Source: Streptomyces vilmorinianum (lineage in GTDB: Bacteria > Actinomycetota > Actinomycetes > Streptomycetales > Streptomycetaceae). From it: DNA of 64,000 nucleotides. A model generated the notes under the pieces. The model was not told the origin of the DNA. It saw only the letters and a program-made list of their open reading frames with translations, and did not search any database. Positions 17,383 through 28,136 of this stretch are shown piece by piece (positions within the stretch are counted from its first letter, which is position 1; the number at the start of each line of letters is the position of its first letter). The translations under genes and the position numbers were made by a program. Location of the stretch: NCBI RefSeq assembly GCF_005517195.1, contig NZ_CP040244.1, positions 5,722,001 to 5,786,000 of the forward strand, in the 5' to 3' direction.

Positions 17383-19086
17383 CTACGCGCTGAGGCGCGC
17401 GATGGCCTCGGCCACCGGGAGCTCCTCGCGGTCGCCCGTGCGGCGGTCCTTCAGTTCGACGATGCCCTCGGCGGAGCGGCGCCCGGCGACCAGGATCTTC
17501 GGGACGCCGATGAGCTCCGCGTCGGTGAACTTCACGCCCGGGGAGACGCCCGCGCGGTCGTCGACCAGGACGCGCAGGCCCGCGGCGGCGAGCTTGTCGG
17601 AGACCTCGAGGGCCAGCTCGGTCTGGAGGGCCTTGCCCGCGGCGACGACGTGGACGTCGGCCGGGGCGACCTCGGCGGGCCAGCACAGGCCCTTGTCGTC
17701 GGCGGACTGCTCGGCGAGGGCCGCGACCGCGCGGGAGACGCCGATGCCGTACGAGCCCATGGTCACGCGGACCGGCTTGCCGTTCTGGCCGAGGACGTCG
17801 AGCTTGAGGGCGTCGGCGTACTTGCGGCCCAGCTGGAAGATGTGGCCGATCTCGATGGCGCGGTCCAGCTTCAGGCCGGTGCCGCACTTCGGGCACGGGT
17901 CGCCCTCCTGGACGACCACGACGTCGACGTACTCGTCGACCTCGAAGTCACGACCCGCGACGACGTTCTTGGCGTGCGTGTGCTCCTTGTTGGCGCCCGT
18001 GATCCACGAGGTGCCGGGGGCCACGCGCGGGTCGGCGAGGTACGTGACCTTCTCGCCCAGGCCCTGCGGGCCGACGTAGCCACGGACCAGGTCCGGGCGG
18101 CCCGCGAAGTCGGACTCGGTGACCATCTCGACGGTGGCCGGCGCGAAGTGCGCCTCGACCTTGTCCAGGTCGACCTCACGGTCACCGGGCACGCCCACGG
18201 CGACGATCTCGCCGTCGACCTTCACCAGGAGGTTCTTCAGCGTCGCGGAGGCCGGGACGCCGAGGGAGGCGGCGAGGGTCTCGATGGTCGGGGTGTCCGG
18301 GGTGGGGATCTCCTCGGCGGCCGCGACGGCGGAGCCGTCCACCGGCGTGAGCTCGTAGGTGATCGCCTCGGTGTTGGCGGCGAAGTCGCAGTTCGGGCAG
18401 TCGGCGAAGGTGTCCTCGCCTGCCTCGGCCGGGGCGAGGAACTCCTCGGACTTCGAGCCGCCCATCGCGCCCGCGGTGGCGGCGCAGATGCGGTAGTCGA
18501 GGCCGAGGCGCTCGAAGACGCGCTGGTAGGCCTGGCGGTGCAGGGCGTAGGACTGGGCGAGGCCCTCGTCCTCCGTGTCGAAGGAGTACGAGTCCTTCAT
18601 CAGGAACTCGCGGCCGCGCAGGATGCCGGCCCGCGGGCGGGCCTCGTCGCGGAACTTCGTCTGGATCTGGTACAGGATGACCGGCAGGTCCTTGTAGGAC
18701 GAGCACTGGTCCTTGACCAGCAGGGTGAAGATCTCCTCGTGCGTCGGGCCGAGGAGGTAGTCGCCGCCCTTGCGGTCCTGGAGGCGGAAGAGCTCGGCGC
18801 CGTACTCGTCCCAGCGGCCGGTCGCCTCGTAGGGCTCACGCGGCAGCAGGGCGGGGAGGGAGACCTCCTGGGCGCCGATGGCGTCCATCTCCTCGCGGAC
18901 GACGCGCTCGACGTTGGCGAGGACCTTCTTGCCCAGGGGCAGCCAGCTCCAGATGCCGGCGGCGGTGCGGCGGACGTAGCCGGCGCGGACGAGGAGCTTG
19001 TGGCTGAGGACCTCGGCGTCCGCCGGGTCGTCGCGCAGCGTCTTCGCCATCAACTGGGACATGCGCTGGACCGGTGCGTTGGCCAT
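17383..19086 (-). CDS. proS: Prolyl-tRNA synthetase (bacterial type with insertion domain)
   Basis: The protein has 567 residues. It charges tRNA-Pro. Class II synthetase motifs are visible: motif 1 near VREEMDAIGAQEVSLPALLP, motif 2 TKFRDEARPRAGILRGREFLMKDSYSF, and motif 3 GSYGIGVSRAVAALAEQ. An editing-type insertion (YbaK-like, residues about 220-380) sits between motifs 2 and 3, as in the E. coli type. ATG at 19086 has AGGAG upstream. The length is normal. Confidence 0.97.
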   Translation of the reverse strand: MANAPVQRMSQLMAKTLRDDPADAEVLSHKLLVRAGYVRRTAAGIWSWLPLGKKVLANVERVVREEMDAIGAQEVSLPALLPREPYEATGRWDEYGAELFRLQDRKGGDYLLGPTHEEIFTLLVKDQCSSYKDLPVILYQIQTKFRDEARPRAGILRGREFLMKDSYSFDTEDEGLAQSYALHRQAYQRVFERLGLDYRICAATAGAMGGSKSEEFLAPAEAGEDTFADCPNCDFAANTEAITYELTPVDGSAVAAAEEIPTPDTPTIETLAASLGVPASATLKNLLVKVDGEIVAVGVPGDREVDLDKVEAHFAPATVEMVTESDFAGRPDLVRGYVGPQGLGEKVTYLADPRVAPGTSWITGANKEHTHAKNVVAGRDFEVDEYVDVVVVQEGDPCPKCGTGLKLDRAIEIGHIFQLGRKYADALKLDVLGQNGKPVRVTMGSYGIGVSRAVAALAEQSADDKGLCWPAEVAPADVHVVAAGKALQTELALEVSDKLAAAGLRVLVDDRAGVSPGVKFTDAELIGVPKILVAGRRSAEGIVELKDRRTGDREELPVAEAIARLSA

Positions 19087-19158
19087 GGTTCTCGTACTCC
19101 TGCCGGGTAAGGGTGATGGCTAGGAGGTTAGCCGGGCGGCCCCGGCTCGGTGAAATCA

Positions 19159-19345
19159 GTTCCGCCCGCCGCCCCTGCGCCGCAGCGGCAGCGGGGCGCC
19201 CATCACCGCGTACGGGCGCGGCGCGCTCGGACCGCATCCCCCGGGGGCAACCCCCGGACCCCCGGCAGGGGCGCGGGTCACCGCCTCCGCAACGGCAGTG
19301 GGGCGCCCATCACCGCGTACGGCCGCGGCGCGCTGGGGAAGTGGA
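19159..19345. repeat. Partial tandem duplication of a GNAT gene 3' end
   Basis: A block containing GGGGCGCCCATCACCGCGTA occurs at 19193 and again at 19300, 107 bp apart, with similar flanks on both sides. The second copy encodes the C-terminus of the GNAT protein that ends at 19278. The first copy lies in the proS upstream region and could encode the same peptide, but it is not in frame with the gene. Confidence 0.7.
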
Positions 19346-19826
19346 CCTGGCGGGCCAGGTCGGTGTAGCCGAGGGTCCGGTACAGGGCGCGGGCCGGGCT
19401 CTCGGTGTCGATCGCGGAGAGGATCGAGCGGGGCAGGTCCGACTGGTCGGTGATGGTGGTGATCAGCTGTCGGCCCACGCCCCGCCCCTGGTAGGCGGGG
19501 TGGACGTGGAGTTCGGTGATGACGAAGGAGTCGTCCAGCCACTTCTCGTTGTCGGTGGCGCGCAGGTACGGCTGCACGATCGTGGACCACCAGTGGGTGC
19601 GGTCGTTGGGCATCCCGTACACGAAGCCGACGAGGCGGCCGGTGGTGGTGATCGCGCCGTACGCGCGGGCGCCGGGGTTGAGCAGATGGCGCAGCACGAT
19701 GTGGCGTCGTACGACGATCTCGTCCTCGCTCAGCCCGAAGGCGAGCGCCTGCACGGCGAGGGCCTCGTCCACGCGCGCGGCGAGGTCGACCGGTCCGATC
19801 GTGACGTCGGCGTCAGCGTCATCCAT
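19278..19826 (-). CDS. GNAT-family N-acetyltransferase
   Basis: The protein has 182 residues. The acetyl-CoA binding loop is ELHVHPAYQGRGVGRQLITTI, and the C-terminal signature is ARALYRTLGYTDL. The substrate is unknown. ATG at 19826 is chosen because it has AAGG upstream; GTG at 19835 would add three residues. It lies 21 bp downstream of another GNAT gene on the same strand. The C-terminal coding sequence is partially duplicated just downstream. Confidence 0.88.
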   Translation of the reverse strand: MDDADADVTIGPVDLAARVDEALAVQALAFGLSEDEIVVRRHIVLRHLLNPGARAYGAITTTGRLVGFVYGMPNDRTHWWSTIVQPYLRATDNEKWLDDSFVITELHVHPAYQGRGVGRQLITTITDQSDLPRSILSAIDTESPARALYRTLGYTDLARQVHFPSAPRPYAVMGAPLPLRRR

Positions 19827-19847
19827 GCGCCGCACCTTACAAGCGCC

Positions 19848-20693
19848 TCAGAAGAGCACGCTCATGAAGGCGCCGACCTCGCGGAAGCCGACGCGGCGGT
19901 AGGCGGCCCTGGCCGGGGTGTTGTAGTCGTTGACGTACAGGCTGACCACGGGGGCGACGTCGGCGAGGGCGTAGCGCAGCACGGCGGCCATGCCGGTCTC
20001 GGAGAGGCCCTTGCCGCGGTGTTCGGGGGCGACCCAGACGCCCTGGATCTGGCAGGCCTGGCGGGTGGCGGCGCCGATCTCCGCCTTGAAGACGACCTTG
20101 CCGTCCTCGATCCGGGCGAAGGAGCGGCCGGCTCCGACGAGCTCGGCGACGCGGGCCTGGTAGAGCAGTCCGCCGTCGCCGGCCATCGGCGAGATGCCGA
20201 CCTCCTCGGTGAACATGGCCACGCACGCGGGCATGATCACCTCCATCTCGTCCTTGCGGATACGGCGGACGAGGGGGTCGGGTTCGACGGTGGCGGAGGG
20301 TTCCTCGGTGACCATCAGCGGCTGGTGGGGGCGGACGTCCCTCGCGGGGCCCCAGCTGGGCTCCAGGAGCCGCCAGAGCTGGGCGGTGGGCTCGGCGGGG
20401 CCGACGATGGAGGAGCAGCGGCGGCCGGTGCGGCGGGCGCGGTCGGCGAAGGCGCGGACGGCCTCGGGGGTGGCGCAGAGGGGGACGAGGTTGGCGCCGG
20501 AGTAGCACAGCGAGCGCAGGCGCCCGTCGGCGTACCAGCCCCACATCTCGCCGCCGAGGCGCCAGGGGTCGAGTCCGGCGGCCTGGACGCGCGCCGTGAC
20601 GAAGGCGTTCTCGACGGGGGCGCTCTCCAGGACGGCGAGTGCGGCGCCGAGGTCGGCGGGTTCGAGGACCCGGGTGGTGGTCTGCGTCAACAC
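19848..20693 (-). CDS. GNAT-family acetyltransferase with DUF4081-type N-terminal domain
   Basis: The protein has 281 residues. Residues 1-120 resemble the DUF4081 domain found in actinobacterial acetyltransferases (ENAFVTARVQAAGL, MWGWYADGRLRSLCYSGANLVPL). The GNAT domain follows with GVWVAPEHRGKGLSETGMAAVLRYAL and YVNDYNTPARAAYRRVGFREVG. GTG at 20693 has GAGG about 7 nt upstream. It lies downstream of ispG but is separated from it by a terminator. The substrate is unknown. Confidence 0.9.
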   Translation of the reverse strand: MLTQTTTRVLEPADLGAALAVLESAPVENAFVTARVQAAGLDPWRLGGEMWGWYADGRLRSLCYSGANLVPLCATPEAVRAFADRARRTGRRCSSIVGPAEPTAQLWRLLEPSWGPARDVRPHQPLMVTEEPSATVEPDPLVRRIRKDEMEVIMPACVAMFTEEVGISPMAGDGGLLYQARVAELVGAGRSFARIEDGKVVFKAEIGAATRQACQIQGVWVAPEHRGKGLSETGMAAVLRYALADVAPVVSLYVNDYNTPARAAYRRVGFREVGAFMSVLF

Positions 20694-20768
20694 GAGGGGG
20701 CCTCACCATGCGGTCTGCTGATTCTCCGCACTGTACCTGGCGCGTCGTGGACGTGGCGTGCGAGCGCG

Positions 20769-20817
20769 ACGAAGCCCCGCCGCGGCCCGGTGGGAGGGCT
20801 GTGCGGCGGGGCTTCGT
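20769..20817 (-). terminator. 15-bp hairpin downstream of ispG
   Basis: ACGAAGCCCCGCCGC (20769-20783) pairs perfectly with 20803-20817. It starts 30 bp past the ispG stop and separates that gene from the GNAT pair. Confidence 0.8.
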
Positions 20818-20846
20818 GACGTCCGTACGGGGTCGGGCTCAGGCGG

Positions 20847-22004
<1,158 letters not shown>

Positions 22005-22106
22005 CAGCTGTACAACCCCAAGGTGTGGTTCATCGGGCTCAGGTCTTCGAGATTACCGCCCCGGCGGCGGGCGGCCGGACACCCCGGGGGTCCGGCCGCC
22101 CGGTCG

Positions 22107-23411
22107 TCACGTCAGCTTCACCGGGTTGACGATGTCGGCGGCGAGGACGAGCAGGGTGAAGCAGACGAAGACGCCCGCCACCACATAGGCCACCGGCATC
22201 AGCTTGGCGACGTCGAACGGGCCCGGGTCGGGCCGCCTGAAGATCCGCGCGGTGTGGCGGCGTACGGACTCCCACAGGGCGCCCGCGATGTGCCCGCCGT
22301 CGAGCGGCAGCAGCGGCAGCATGTTGAACAGGAACAGCGAGACGTTGAACATCACGACGAGCTGCAGGAAGAAGACCAGGATGGTCTGCGGCGGGGCGTC
22401 GATGTTCATGAGCTCGCCGCTGATCCGGGCCGCGCCGACGACGCCGACCGGGGAGTCCTGCTTGCGCTCGCCGTCGCCGAAGGTGGCGTCCCACAGGTCC
22501 GGGATCTTGCCGGGCAGCGCGAGAACGGCCTCGGCGCCGGCCTGGACCTGGTCGGTCATCCGGGTCGCGGACTCGCCGAAGCTCAGCGGGACGACCTCAC
22601 GGGCGGACTCGAAGCCCAGATAGCCGGCCGGGACGTAGGCGAGCGGCTTGGCGACGTTGCCGTCGGCGTCCTTCTTCAGCACCTTGTTCTCGAGGAGCTG
22701 GGGGTGCAGGTCCACTTCCTTGCCGTCGCGCAGGACGGTGACGGTGGCCGGGCCGATCGTGGCGCGGATGCGGTCGGAGAGAGTGTTCCAGTCGCTGACG
22801 CGCTCACCGTTGAAGGCGACGATCCGGTCGTCCTTGAGCAGGCCCGCGGCCTTCGCCGGCGAGGGGCGGTCGCCCGCCTGGCAGGTGTCGCGCTTCTCGC
22901 TCTGGTCGATGACGCAGTGGGTGACGCCGCCGACCTTGGTGGTCTGGGTCTCGAACCCGATGGCCATGGCGCTGCCGAAGAAGAGCAGGACGGCCAGGAT
23001 CAGGTTCATGAACGGGCCGGCGAACATCACGATCACGCGCTTCCACGGCTTGCGCGTGTAGAAGAGCCGGGTCTCGTCGCCGGGCTGGAGCTCCTCGAAG
23101 GAGGCCTCGCGGGCGTCCTCGATCATGCTGCGCCACGGCGAGGTGGAGCGGGCCTCGATCCGGCCGTCCTTGCCGGGCGGGAACATGCCGATCATCCGGA
23201 TGTAGCCGCCGGCCGGGATGGCCTTGATGCCGTACTCCGTCTCGCCCTTCTTCCTCGACCAGATGGTGGGGCCGAAGCCGACCATGTACTGGGGCACGCG
23301 GATGCCGAACAGCTTGGCCGTGGAGAGGTGTCCGAGCTCGTGCCAGGCGATGGAGATCACCAGGCCGATCGCGAACAGCACCACGCCGAGGAGCGTGAGG
23401 AGAATGGTCAT
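22107..23411 (-). CDS. rseP: RIP-type site-2 metalloprotease (RseP-like, PDZ-containing)
   Basis: The protein has 434 residues. It is an intramembrane zinc protease that would cleave anti-sigma factors or other membrane substrates. The first transmembrane helix carries the HELGH zinc site (about residues 25-29). The PDZ region follows (GLLKDDRIVAFNGERVSDWNTL). The second motif near the C-terminus is NMLPLLPLDGGHI. ATG at 23411 overlaps the dxr stop in ATGA form. The frame is open further upstream, but that region is antisense shadow of dxr. Confidence 0.93.
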   Translation of the reverse strand: MTILLTLLGVVLFAIGLVISIAWHELGHLSTAKLFGIRVPQYMVGFGPTIWSRKKGETEYGIKAIPAGGYIRMIGMFPPGKDGRIEARSTSPWRSMIEDAREASFEELQPGDETRLFYTRKPWKRVIVMFAGPFMNLILAVLLFFGSAMAIGFETQTTKVGGVTHCVIDQSEKRDTCQAGDRPSPAKAAGLLKDDRIVAFNGERVSDWNTLSDRIRATIGPATVTVLRDGKEVDLHPQLLENKVLKKDADGNVAKPLAYVPAGYLGFESAREVVPLSFGESATRMTDQVQAGAEAVLALPGKIPDLWDATFGDGERKQDSPVGVVGAARISGELMNIDAPPQTILVFFLQLVVMFNVSLFLFNMLPLLPLDGGHIAGALWESVRRHTARIFRRPDPGPFDVAKLMPVAYVVAGVFVCFTLLVLAADIVNPVKLT

Positions 23412-24715
23412 GCGCGCGCCTCCGCGATTGCCTTCGCTGCCAGTTCCCGGGCCCGGGCACGGGCCCAGGTCTCCGCTTCGAGGACGTCCGACACGGTGAG
23501 CGAGGTTCCCTTGGCGGGCATGCCGCTCCGCTTCGCTCCGCCTTCGGCCGTGCTTTCTTCGTTCACGGACGAGCCGAAGCGCTCGGTGACGACTGCGGTG
23601 ACCGTATCGATGATTCCGTTGAACGGCAGCCTTCCGGCGAGAAACGCCTCGACGCACTCCTCGTTCGCCGCGTTGAAGACGGCGGGTGCGGTGCCGCCGA
23701 GCTCGCCGACGTGCCGGGCGAGGCCGACGGACGGGAACGCCTCGGTGTCGAGGGGGAAGAACTCCCAGGTGGAGGCCTTGGTCCAGTCGAAGGCGGGGGC
23801 GGCGTCCGGGACGCGCTCGGGCCAGCCGATGCCGATGGCGATCGGGCCGCGCATGTCCGGCGGGGTGGCCTGGGCGAGGGTGGAGCCGTCCGTGAACTCG
23901 ACCATCGAGTGGACGTACGACTGGGGGTGGACGACGACCTCGATGCGGTCGAAGGGGATGTCGTAGAGGAGGTGCGCCTCGATGACCTCCAGCCCCTTGT
24001 TGACCAGCGTGGCGCTGTTGACCGTGATGACCGGGCCCATGGCCCAGGTGGGGTGGGCGAGGGCGTCCTCGCGGGTGACGTGCGCGAGCTCTTCGCGCGT
24101 ACGGCCGCGGAAGGGGCCGCCGGAGGCGGTGACGACCAGCTTGCGGACGTCGGCCCTCGTCCCGGCCGCCAGGGCCTGGAAGAGGGCGGCGTGCTCGGAG
24201 TCGACCGGGATGATCTGGCCGGGCTTGGCGCGCTCCTTGACCAGCGGGCCGCCGACGATCAGCGACTCCTTGTTGGCGAGGGCGAGGGTGCGGCCGGCTT
24301 CGAGGGCGGCGAGGGTGGGCGCCAGGCCGATGGAGCCGGTGATGCCGTTGAGGACCGTGTGGCAGGGGGAGGCGGCCACCTCGGTGGCGGCGTCCGGGCC
24401 GGCCAGGATCTCGGGCAGGTCGGCCTCGGAGCCGTAGAGCCCCGTCAGCGCCTCGCGCAGCTCGGGCACGACGTCCTCGCGGGCGACGGCGACCGTGGCG
24501 ACCTTCAGCCGGTGCGCCTGCTCGGCGAGCAGCCCGACCCGGCCGCCGGAGGCGGCGAGGGCCGTGACCCGGAAGCGGTCGGGGTTGCGCAGGACCAGGT
24601 CGATGGCCTGGGTGCCGATGGACCCGGTGGAGCCGAGGACGACGATGTCCCGGCGGCCTTCGGCAGGATCGAAGGCGATGTGCGGGTCGGCGAGAGGAGA
24701 GGGGCGGTCGCTCAT
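23408..24715 (-). CDS. dxr: 1-deoxy-D-xylulose-5-phosphate reductoisomerase
   Basis: The protein has 435 residues. It makes MEP from DXP using NADPH, the first committed MEP-pathway step. The NADPH motif is VVLGSTGSIGTQAIDLV. Substrate and metal motifs are NKESLIVGG, IIPVDSEHAALFQ, ASGGPFRGRTR, HPTWAMGPVITVNSATLVNKGLEVIEAHLL and ANEECVEAFL. The start could be ATG 24715 or ATG 24724 (three more residues). It is translationally coupled to rseP. Confidence 0.96.
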   Translation of the reverse strand: MSDRPSPLADPHIAFDPAEGRRDIVVLGSTGSIGTQAIDLVLRNPDRFRVTALAASGGRVGLLAEQAHRLKVATVAVAREDVVPELREALTGLYGSEADLPEILAGPDAATEVAASPCHTVLNGITGSIGLAPTLAALEAGRTLALANKESLIVGGPLVKERAKPGQIIPVDSEHAALFQALAAGTRADVRKLVVTASGGPFRGRTREELAHVTREDALAHPTWAMGPVITVNSATLVNKGLEVIEAHLLYDIPFDRIEVVVHPQSYVHSMVEFTDGSTLAQATPPDMRGPIAIGIGWPERVPDAAPAFDWTKASTWEFFPLDTEAFPSVGLARHVGELGGTAPAVFNAANEECVEAFLAGRLPFNGIIDTVTAVVTERFGSSVNEESTAEGGAKRSGMPAKGTSLTVSDVLEAETWARARARELAAKAIAEARA

Positions 24716-24749
24716 GCCCCCCATTCTTGCCGCAAAGGCCGGGCGGACT

Positions 24750-25997
24750 TCACGGGGTGGGGCGGAAAGCGGCGAACGCCGTTCCGAAGGCGTGGTGGAA
24801 GTCGGGGAACGTCTTCCGTACGCAGCCGGGGTCGTCGAAGGTGATGCCGGGGGTGCGCAGGCCGGTGACCGCGAAGGACATGACGATCCGGTGGTCGCCG
24901 TGGGTGGCGATCTCGACCGGCCCCGCGGGCGTGCCGGGGTGGATCTCGATCCAGTCGGGTCCGGTGGTGACGGTGACGCCGAGGCGGCGGAGGTTCTCGG
25001 CGCAGGCGTCGAGGCGGTCGCACTCCTTGACGCGGGTGTTGGCGACGTCCTCGATCCGGACCGGTCCGTCGGCGAAGGGCGCGAGGGCGGCGAGCGTCGG
25101 CATCGTGTCGGAGATGTCGCGCATGTTCACGGTCAGTCCGCGCAGGGTGCCGGTGCCGCGGACGGTGGTGGCCGTGTCGGTGATCTCCATCTCGGCGCCC
25201 ATGCGGCCCAGGACGTCGACGAAGCCGAGGTCGCCCTGGAGGGCGCCGGTGCCGAGGCCGGGGACGGTGACGGTGCGGCCGGGGCCGAGGGCGGCCGCGG
25301 CGAAGAAGTAGGAGGATGTGGAGGCGTCGGGCTCGATGGCGTAGGTGGTCGCCTTGTACCCGGTGGGCGCGACGGTGTACGTGCGGCCCTCCTGGGTGAT
25401 CCGCGCCCCGAAGGCCCGCATCATCGCGAGGGTGATCTCGACGTACGGCTCCGAGACCAGGTCGGTGACCGTGATGGCGAGGCCCTCGGCGGTGAGCGGG
25501 CCGAGCATGAGCAGCGCGGTCAGGTACTGGGAGGACTGGCCGGCGTCGAGGGTGAGGGCGCCGCCCTTGATGCCGCGGGCGGTGACGGTGAGGGGGTGGT
25601 GGCCCTCGTGCTCGTGGTGGCGGAGGTCGACGCCGAGAGTGCGCAGGGCGGTGGTGAGGGGGCCGAGGGGGCGGCGGCGCATCTGCGGGGAGGCGTCGAA
25701 GCGGTACGTGCCGTGGCCGGCGGCGGCGAGGGTGGGGAGGAAGCGGGCGGTGGTGGCGCCGTCGCGGCAGTAGACGTCGGCGTCGTCGGCGCCGGGCCCG
25801 GCGGGGCGCCCTTCGATGTGCCAGGCCCCCGGCTCCTGCCGGACCTGGTAGCCGAGGGCCTTGAGCCCTTCGGCGAAGCCCTCGGTGTCGTCGGAGAGGA
25901 GAGGCCGGAGGAGGGTGGTGGTCCCGTCGGCGGCGGCGGCGAGGAAGAGCGCGCGTGCGGTGACGGACTTGGAGCCGGGGATGTCGATGACGGTCAC
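24750..25997 (-). CDS. aroA: 3-phosphoshikimate 1-carboxyvinyltransferase (EPSP synthase), short N-terminus
   Basis: The protein has about 415 residues. It transfers the enolpyruvyl group of PEP to shikimate-3-phosphate. It shows IPGSKSVTARALFLAAAA (substrate and PEP binding), YCRDGATTARFLPTLAA, LDAGQSSQYLTALLMLGPL, RVKECDRLDACAENL and THGDHRIVMSFAVTGL. GTG at 25997 places the IPGSKS motif almost at residue 1, so the usual roughly 10-20 residue leader is missing. There is no clear ribosome site, and a leaderless transcript is possible. Streptomyces often carry a second aroA copy, so this may not be the only one. Confidence 0.88.
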   Translation of the reverse strand: MTVIDIPGSKSVTARALFLAAAADGTTTLLRPLLSDDTEGFAEGLKALGYQVRQEPGAWHIEGRPAGPGADDADVYCRDGATTARFLPTLAAAGHGTYRFDASPQMRRRPLGPLTTALRTLGVDLRHHEHEGHHPLTVTARGIKGGALTLDAGQSSQYLTALLMLGPLTAEGLAITVTDLVSEPYVEITLAMMRAFGARITQEGRTYTVAPTGYKATTYAIEPDASTSSYFFAAAALGPGRTVTVPGLGTGALQGDLGFVDVLGRMGAEMEITDTATTVRGTGTLRGLTVNMRDISDTMPTLAALAPFADGPVRIEDVANTRVKECDRLDACAENLRRLGVTVTTGPDWIEIHPGTPAGPVEIATHGDHRIVMSFAVTGLRTPGITFDDPGCVRKTFPDFHHAFGTAFAAFRPTP

Positions 25998-26124
25998 GGT
26001 GCCATGGTGCCGTGACCGTCGGCCCCGGGCCGTGCGCGTCCGCCCCGTGGACGCCGCGGCTCGCCCCGGGGGCAGGGGTAGGGGCGGGGCGCCGGCACAG
26101 CGGGGCGGAGGCCACACCCCGGGG

Positions 26125-28050
26125 TCAGGGGATTCGGCGGTGGACGTTTTCCTTTGTCGAGGGGCCCGGGGTCGCGTCCGCGATCCAGGGGGCGTCGTCG
26201 CTCGGGTCCACCACGCCCGACTCCAGCCACTCGAAGCGGCCCGCGAGGACCCCGTCCACCACCCGCCGGTCCAGGTCGTCCGTGTTGGACCAGAGGCGGC
26301 CGAAGAGCTCCTCCACCCGCAGCCGGGACTGCCGGCAGAACGCGTCCGCGAGCGCGTGCGCCTCCCGGCCGTGGTCCCCCGTCGACCGCATCAGCTCCGC
26401 CCGTACGCACGCCGCGCTCATCGCGAAGAGCTCCGCGCCGATGTCCACGATCCGCCCGAGGAACGCCTGCTTGAGCTCCATCCGCCCCTGCCACCGCGAC
26501 ATCGCGTAGAACGTGGACCTGGCCAGCTTCCTCGACGTCCGCTCCACGTACCGCAGATGCGTCGCGAGGTCGCCGAACTCCCGGTACGCGCCCGGCACCT
26601 GCCCCTGCCCGGCGACGAGCTTCGGCAGCCAGCGGGCGTAGAAGCCGCCCGCCCGCGCCCCCGCCCTCGCCTTGTCGCCCAGCGACTTTTCGGGGTCGAT
26701 GATGTCGCCGGCCACGGCGAGGTGCGCGTCGACCGCCTCGCGGGCGATGAGCAGATGCATGATCTCGGTCGAGCCCTCGAAGATCCGGTTGATCCGCAGA
26801 TCGCGCAGCAGCTGCTCGGCCGGTACCGCCCGCTCCCCCCGCGCCGCCAGCGAGTCCGCCGTCTCGTACCCGCGTCCGCCGCGGATCTGGACGAGTTCGT
26901 CGGCGATGAGGCAGCCCATCTCGGAGCCGTAGAGCTTGGCGAGCGCCGCCTCGATACGGATGTCGTTGCGGTCCTCGTCGGCCATCTGCGAGGAGAGGTC
27001 GACGACCGCCTCCAGGGCGAACGTGGTCGCCGCGATGAAGGAGATCTTCGTGCCGACGGCCTCGTGGCGGGCGACCGGCTTGCCCCACTGCTCCCGTACG
27101 GCGGCCCATTCGCGGGCGATCTTCAGCGACCACTTCCCGGCGCCGACACACATCGCGGGCAGCGAGAGCCGTCCGGTGTTCAGGGTCGTGAGGGCGATCT
27201 TGAGGCCGGCGCCCTCCGGGCCGATGCGGTTCGCGGCGGGCACCCGGACCCGGTGGAAGCGGGTGACGCCGTTCTCGAGGCCGCGCAGGCCCATGAAGGC
27301 GTTGCGGTGCTCGACGGTGATGCCGGGCGAGTCCGCCTCGACGACGAAGGCGGTGATGCCGCCGCGGTGCCCTTCGGACTTCGGTACGCGGGCCATGACC
27401 ACGAGCAGGTCGGCGACGACACCGTTGGTCGTCCAGAGCTTCACGCCGTCGATGACGTACGTGTCGTCCCCGTCGGGCACCGCCGTCGTCGCGAGCCGGG
27501 CCGGGTCGGAGCCCACGTCCGGTTCGGTGAGCAGGAAGGCCGAGATGTCGGTGCGGGCGAGCCGCGGCAGATAGGTGTCGCGCTGTTCCTGCGTACCGAA
27601 GATCTTCAGCGGCTGCGGTACGCCGATCGACTGATGGGCCGAGAGCAGCGCGCCGATCGCGGGGCTCGCGGAGCCGACCAGGGCCAGGGCCCGGTTGTAG
27701 TACACCTGGGTGAGGCCGAGCCCGCCGTACTTCGGGTCGATCTTCATCCCGAACGCGCCGAGTTCCTTGAGGCCGGCGACGACCTCGTCGGGGATGCGGG
27801 CCTCGCGTTCGATCAGCCGGCCGTCGATCCTCGTCTCGCAGAAGTCGCGCAGTTTGGCGAGGAAGGCCTCTCCGCGCCGTACGTCCTCCTCGGAGGGGAG
27901 GGGGTGGGGATGGATGAGGTCCAGCCGGAAGCGGCCGAGGAAGAGCTCCTTGGCGAAGCTGGGTTTGCGCCAGTCCTGCTCGCGCGCGGCCTCGGCGACC
28001 TGCCGGGCCTCGCGTTCGGTGACCTTGGGCCGCTGGGTGGGTGCGGACAT
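26125..28050 (-). CDS. Long-form (VLCAD-like) acyl-CoA dehydrogenase
   Basis: The protein has 641 residues. It is an FAD enzyme that would introduce the alpha-beta double bond in acyl-CoA. Visible parts are GLGLTQVYYNRALALVGS, AFLLTEPDVGSDPARLATTAV, VIDGVKLWTTNGVVADLLVV, RLSLPAMCVGAGKWSLKIAREW and RINRIFEGSTEIMHLLIARE with a candidate catalytic glutamate. About 200 residues of helical C-terminal extension resemble VLCAD-type enzymes. ATG at 28050 has GAGGTG about 8 nt upstream. The chain-length preference cannot be read from the sequence. Confidence 0.92.
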   Translation of the reverse strand: MSAPTQRPKVTEREARQVAEAAREQDWRKPSFAKELFLGRFRLDLIHPHPLPSEEDVRRGEAFLAKLRDFCETRIDGRLIEREARIPDEVVAGLKELGAFGMKIDPKYGGLGLTQVYYNRALALVGSASPAIGALLSAHQSIGVPQPLKIFGTQEQRDTYLPRLARTDISAFLLTEPDVGSDPARLATTAVPDGDDTYVIDGVKLWTTNGVVADLLVVMARVPKSEGHRGGITAFVVEADSPGITVEHRNAFMGLRGLENGVTRFHRVRVPAANRIGPEGAGLKIALTTLNTGRLSLPAMCVGAGKWSLKIAREWAAVREQWGKPVARHEAVGTKISFIAATTFALEAVVDLSSQMADEDRNDIRIEAALAKLYGSEMGCLIADELVQIRGGRGYETADSLAARGERAVPAEQLLRDLRINRIFEGSTEIMHLLIAREAVDAHLAVAGDIIDPEKSLGDKARAGARAGGFYARWLPKLVAGQGQVPGAYREFGDLATHLRYVERTSRKLARSTFYAMSRWQGRMELKQAFLGRIVDIGAELFAMSAACVRAELMRSTGDHGREAHALADAFCRQSRLRVEELFGRLWSNTDDLDRRVVDGVLAGRFEWLESGVVDPSDDAPWIADATPGPSTKENVHRRIP

Positions 28051-28136
28051 GAGGAGCTCACCTCGCCGCTCGTAGGGGGGCACTTGTGGCTACTCGTCCG
28101 TAGTACCCGATTTCCCGGCACCCGGAAAGACGAGAA

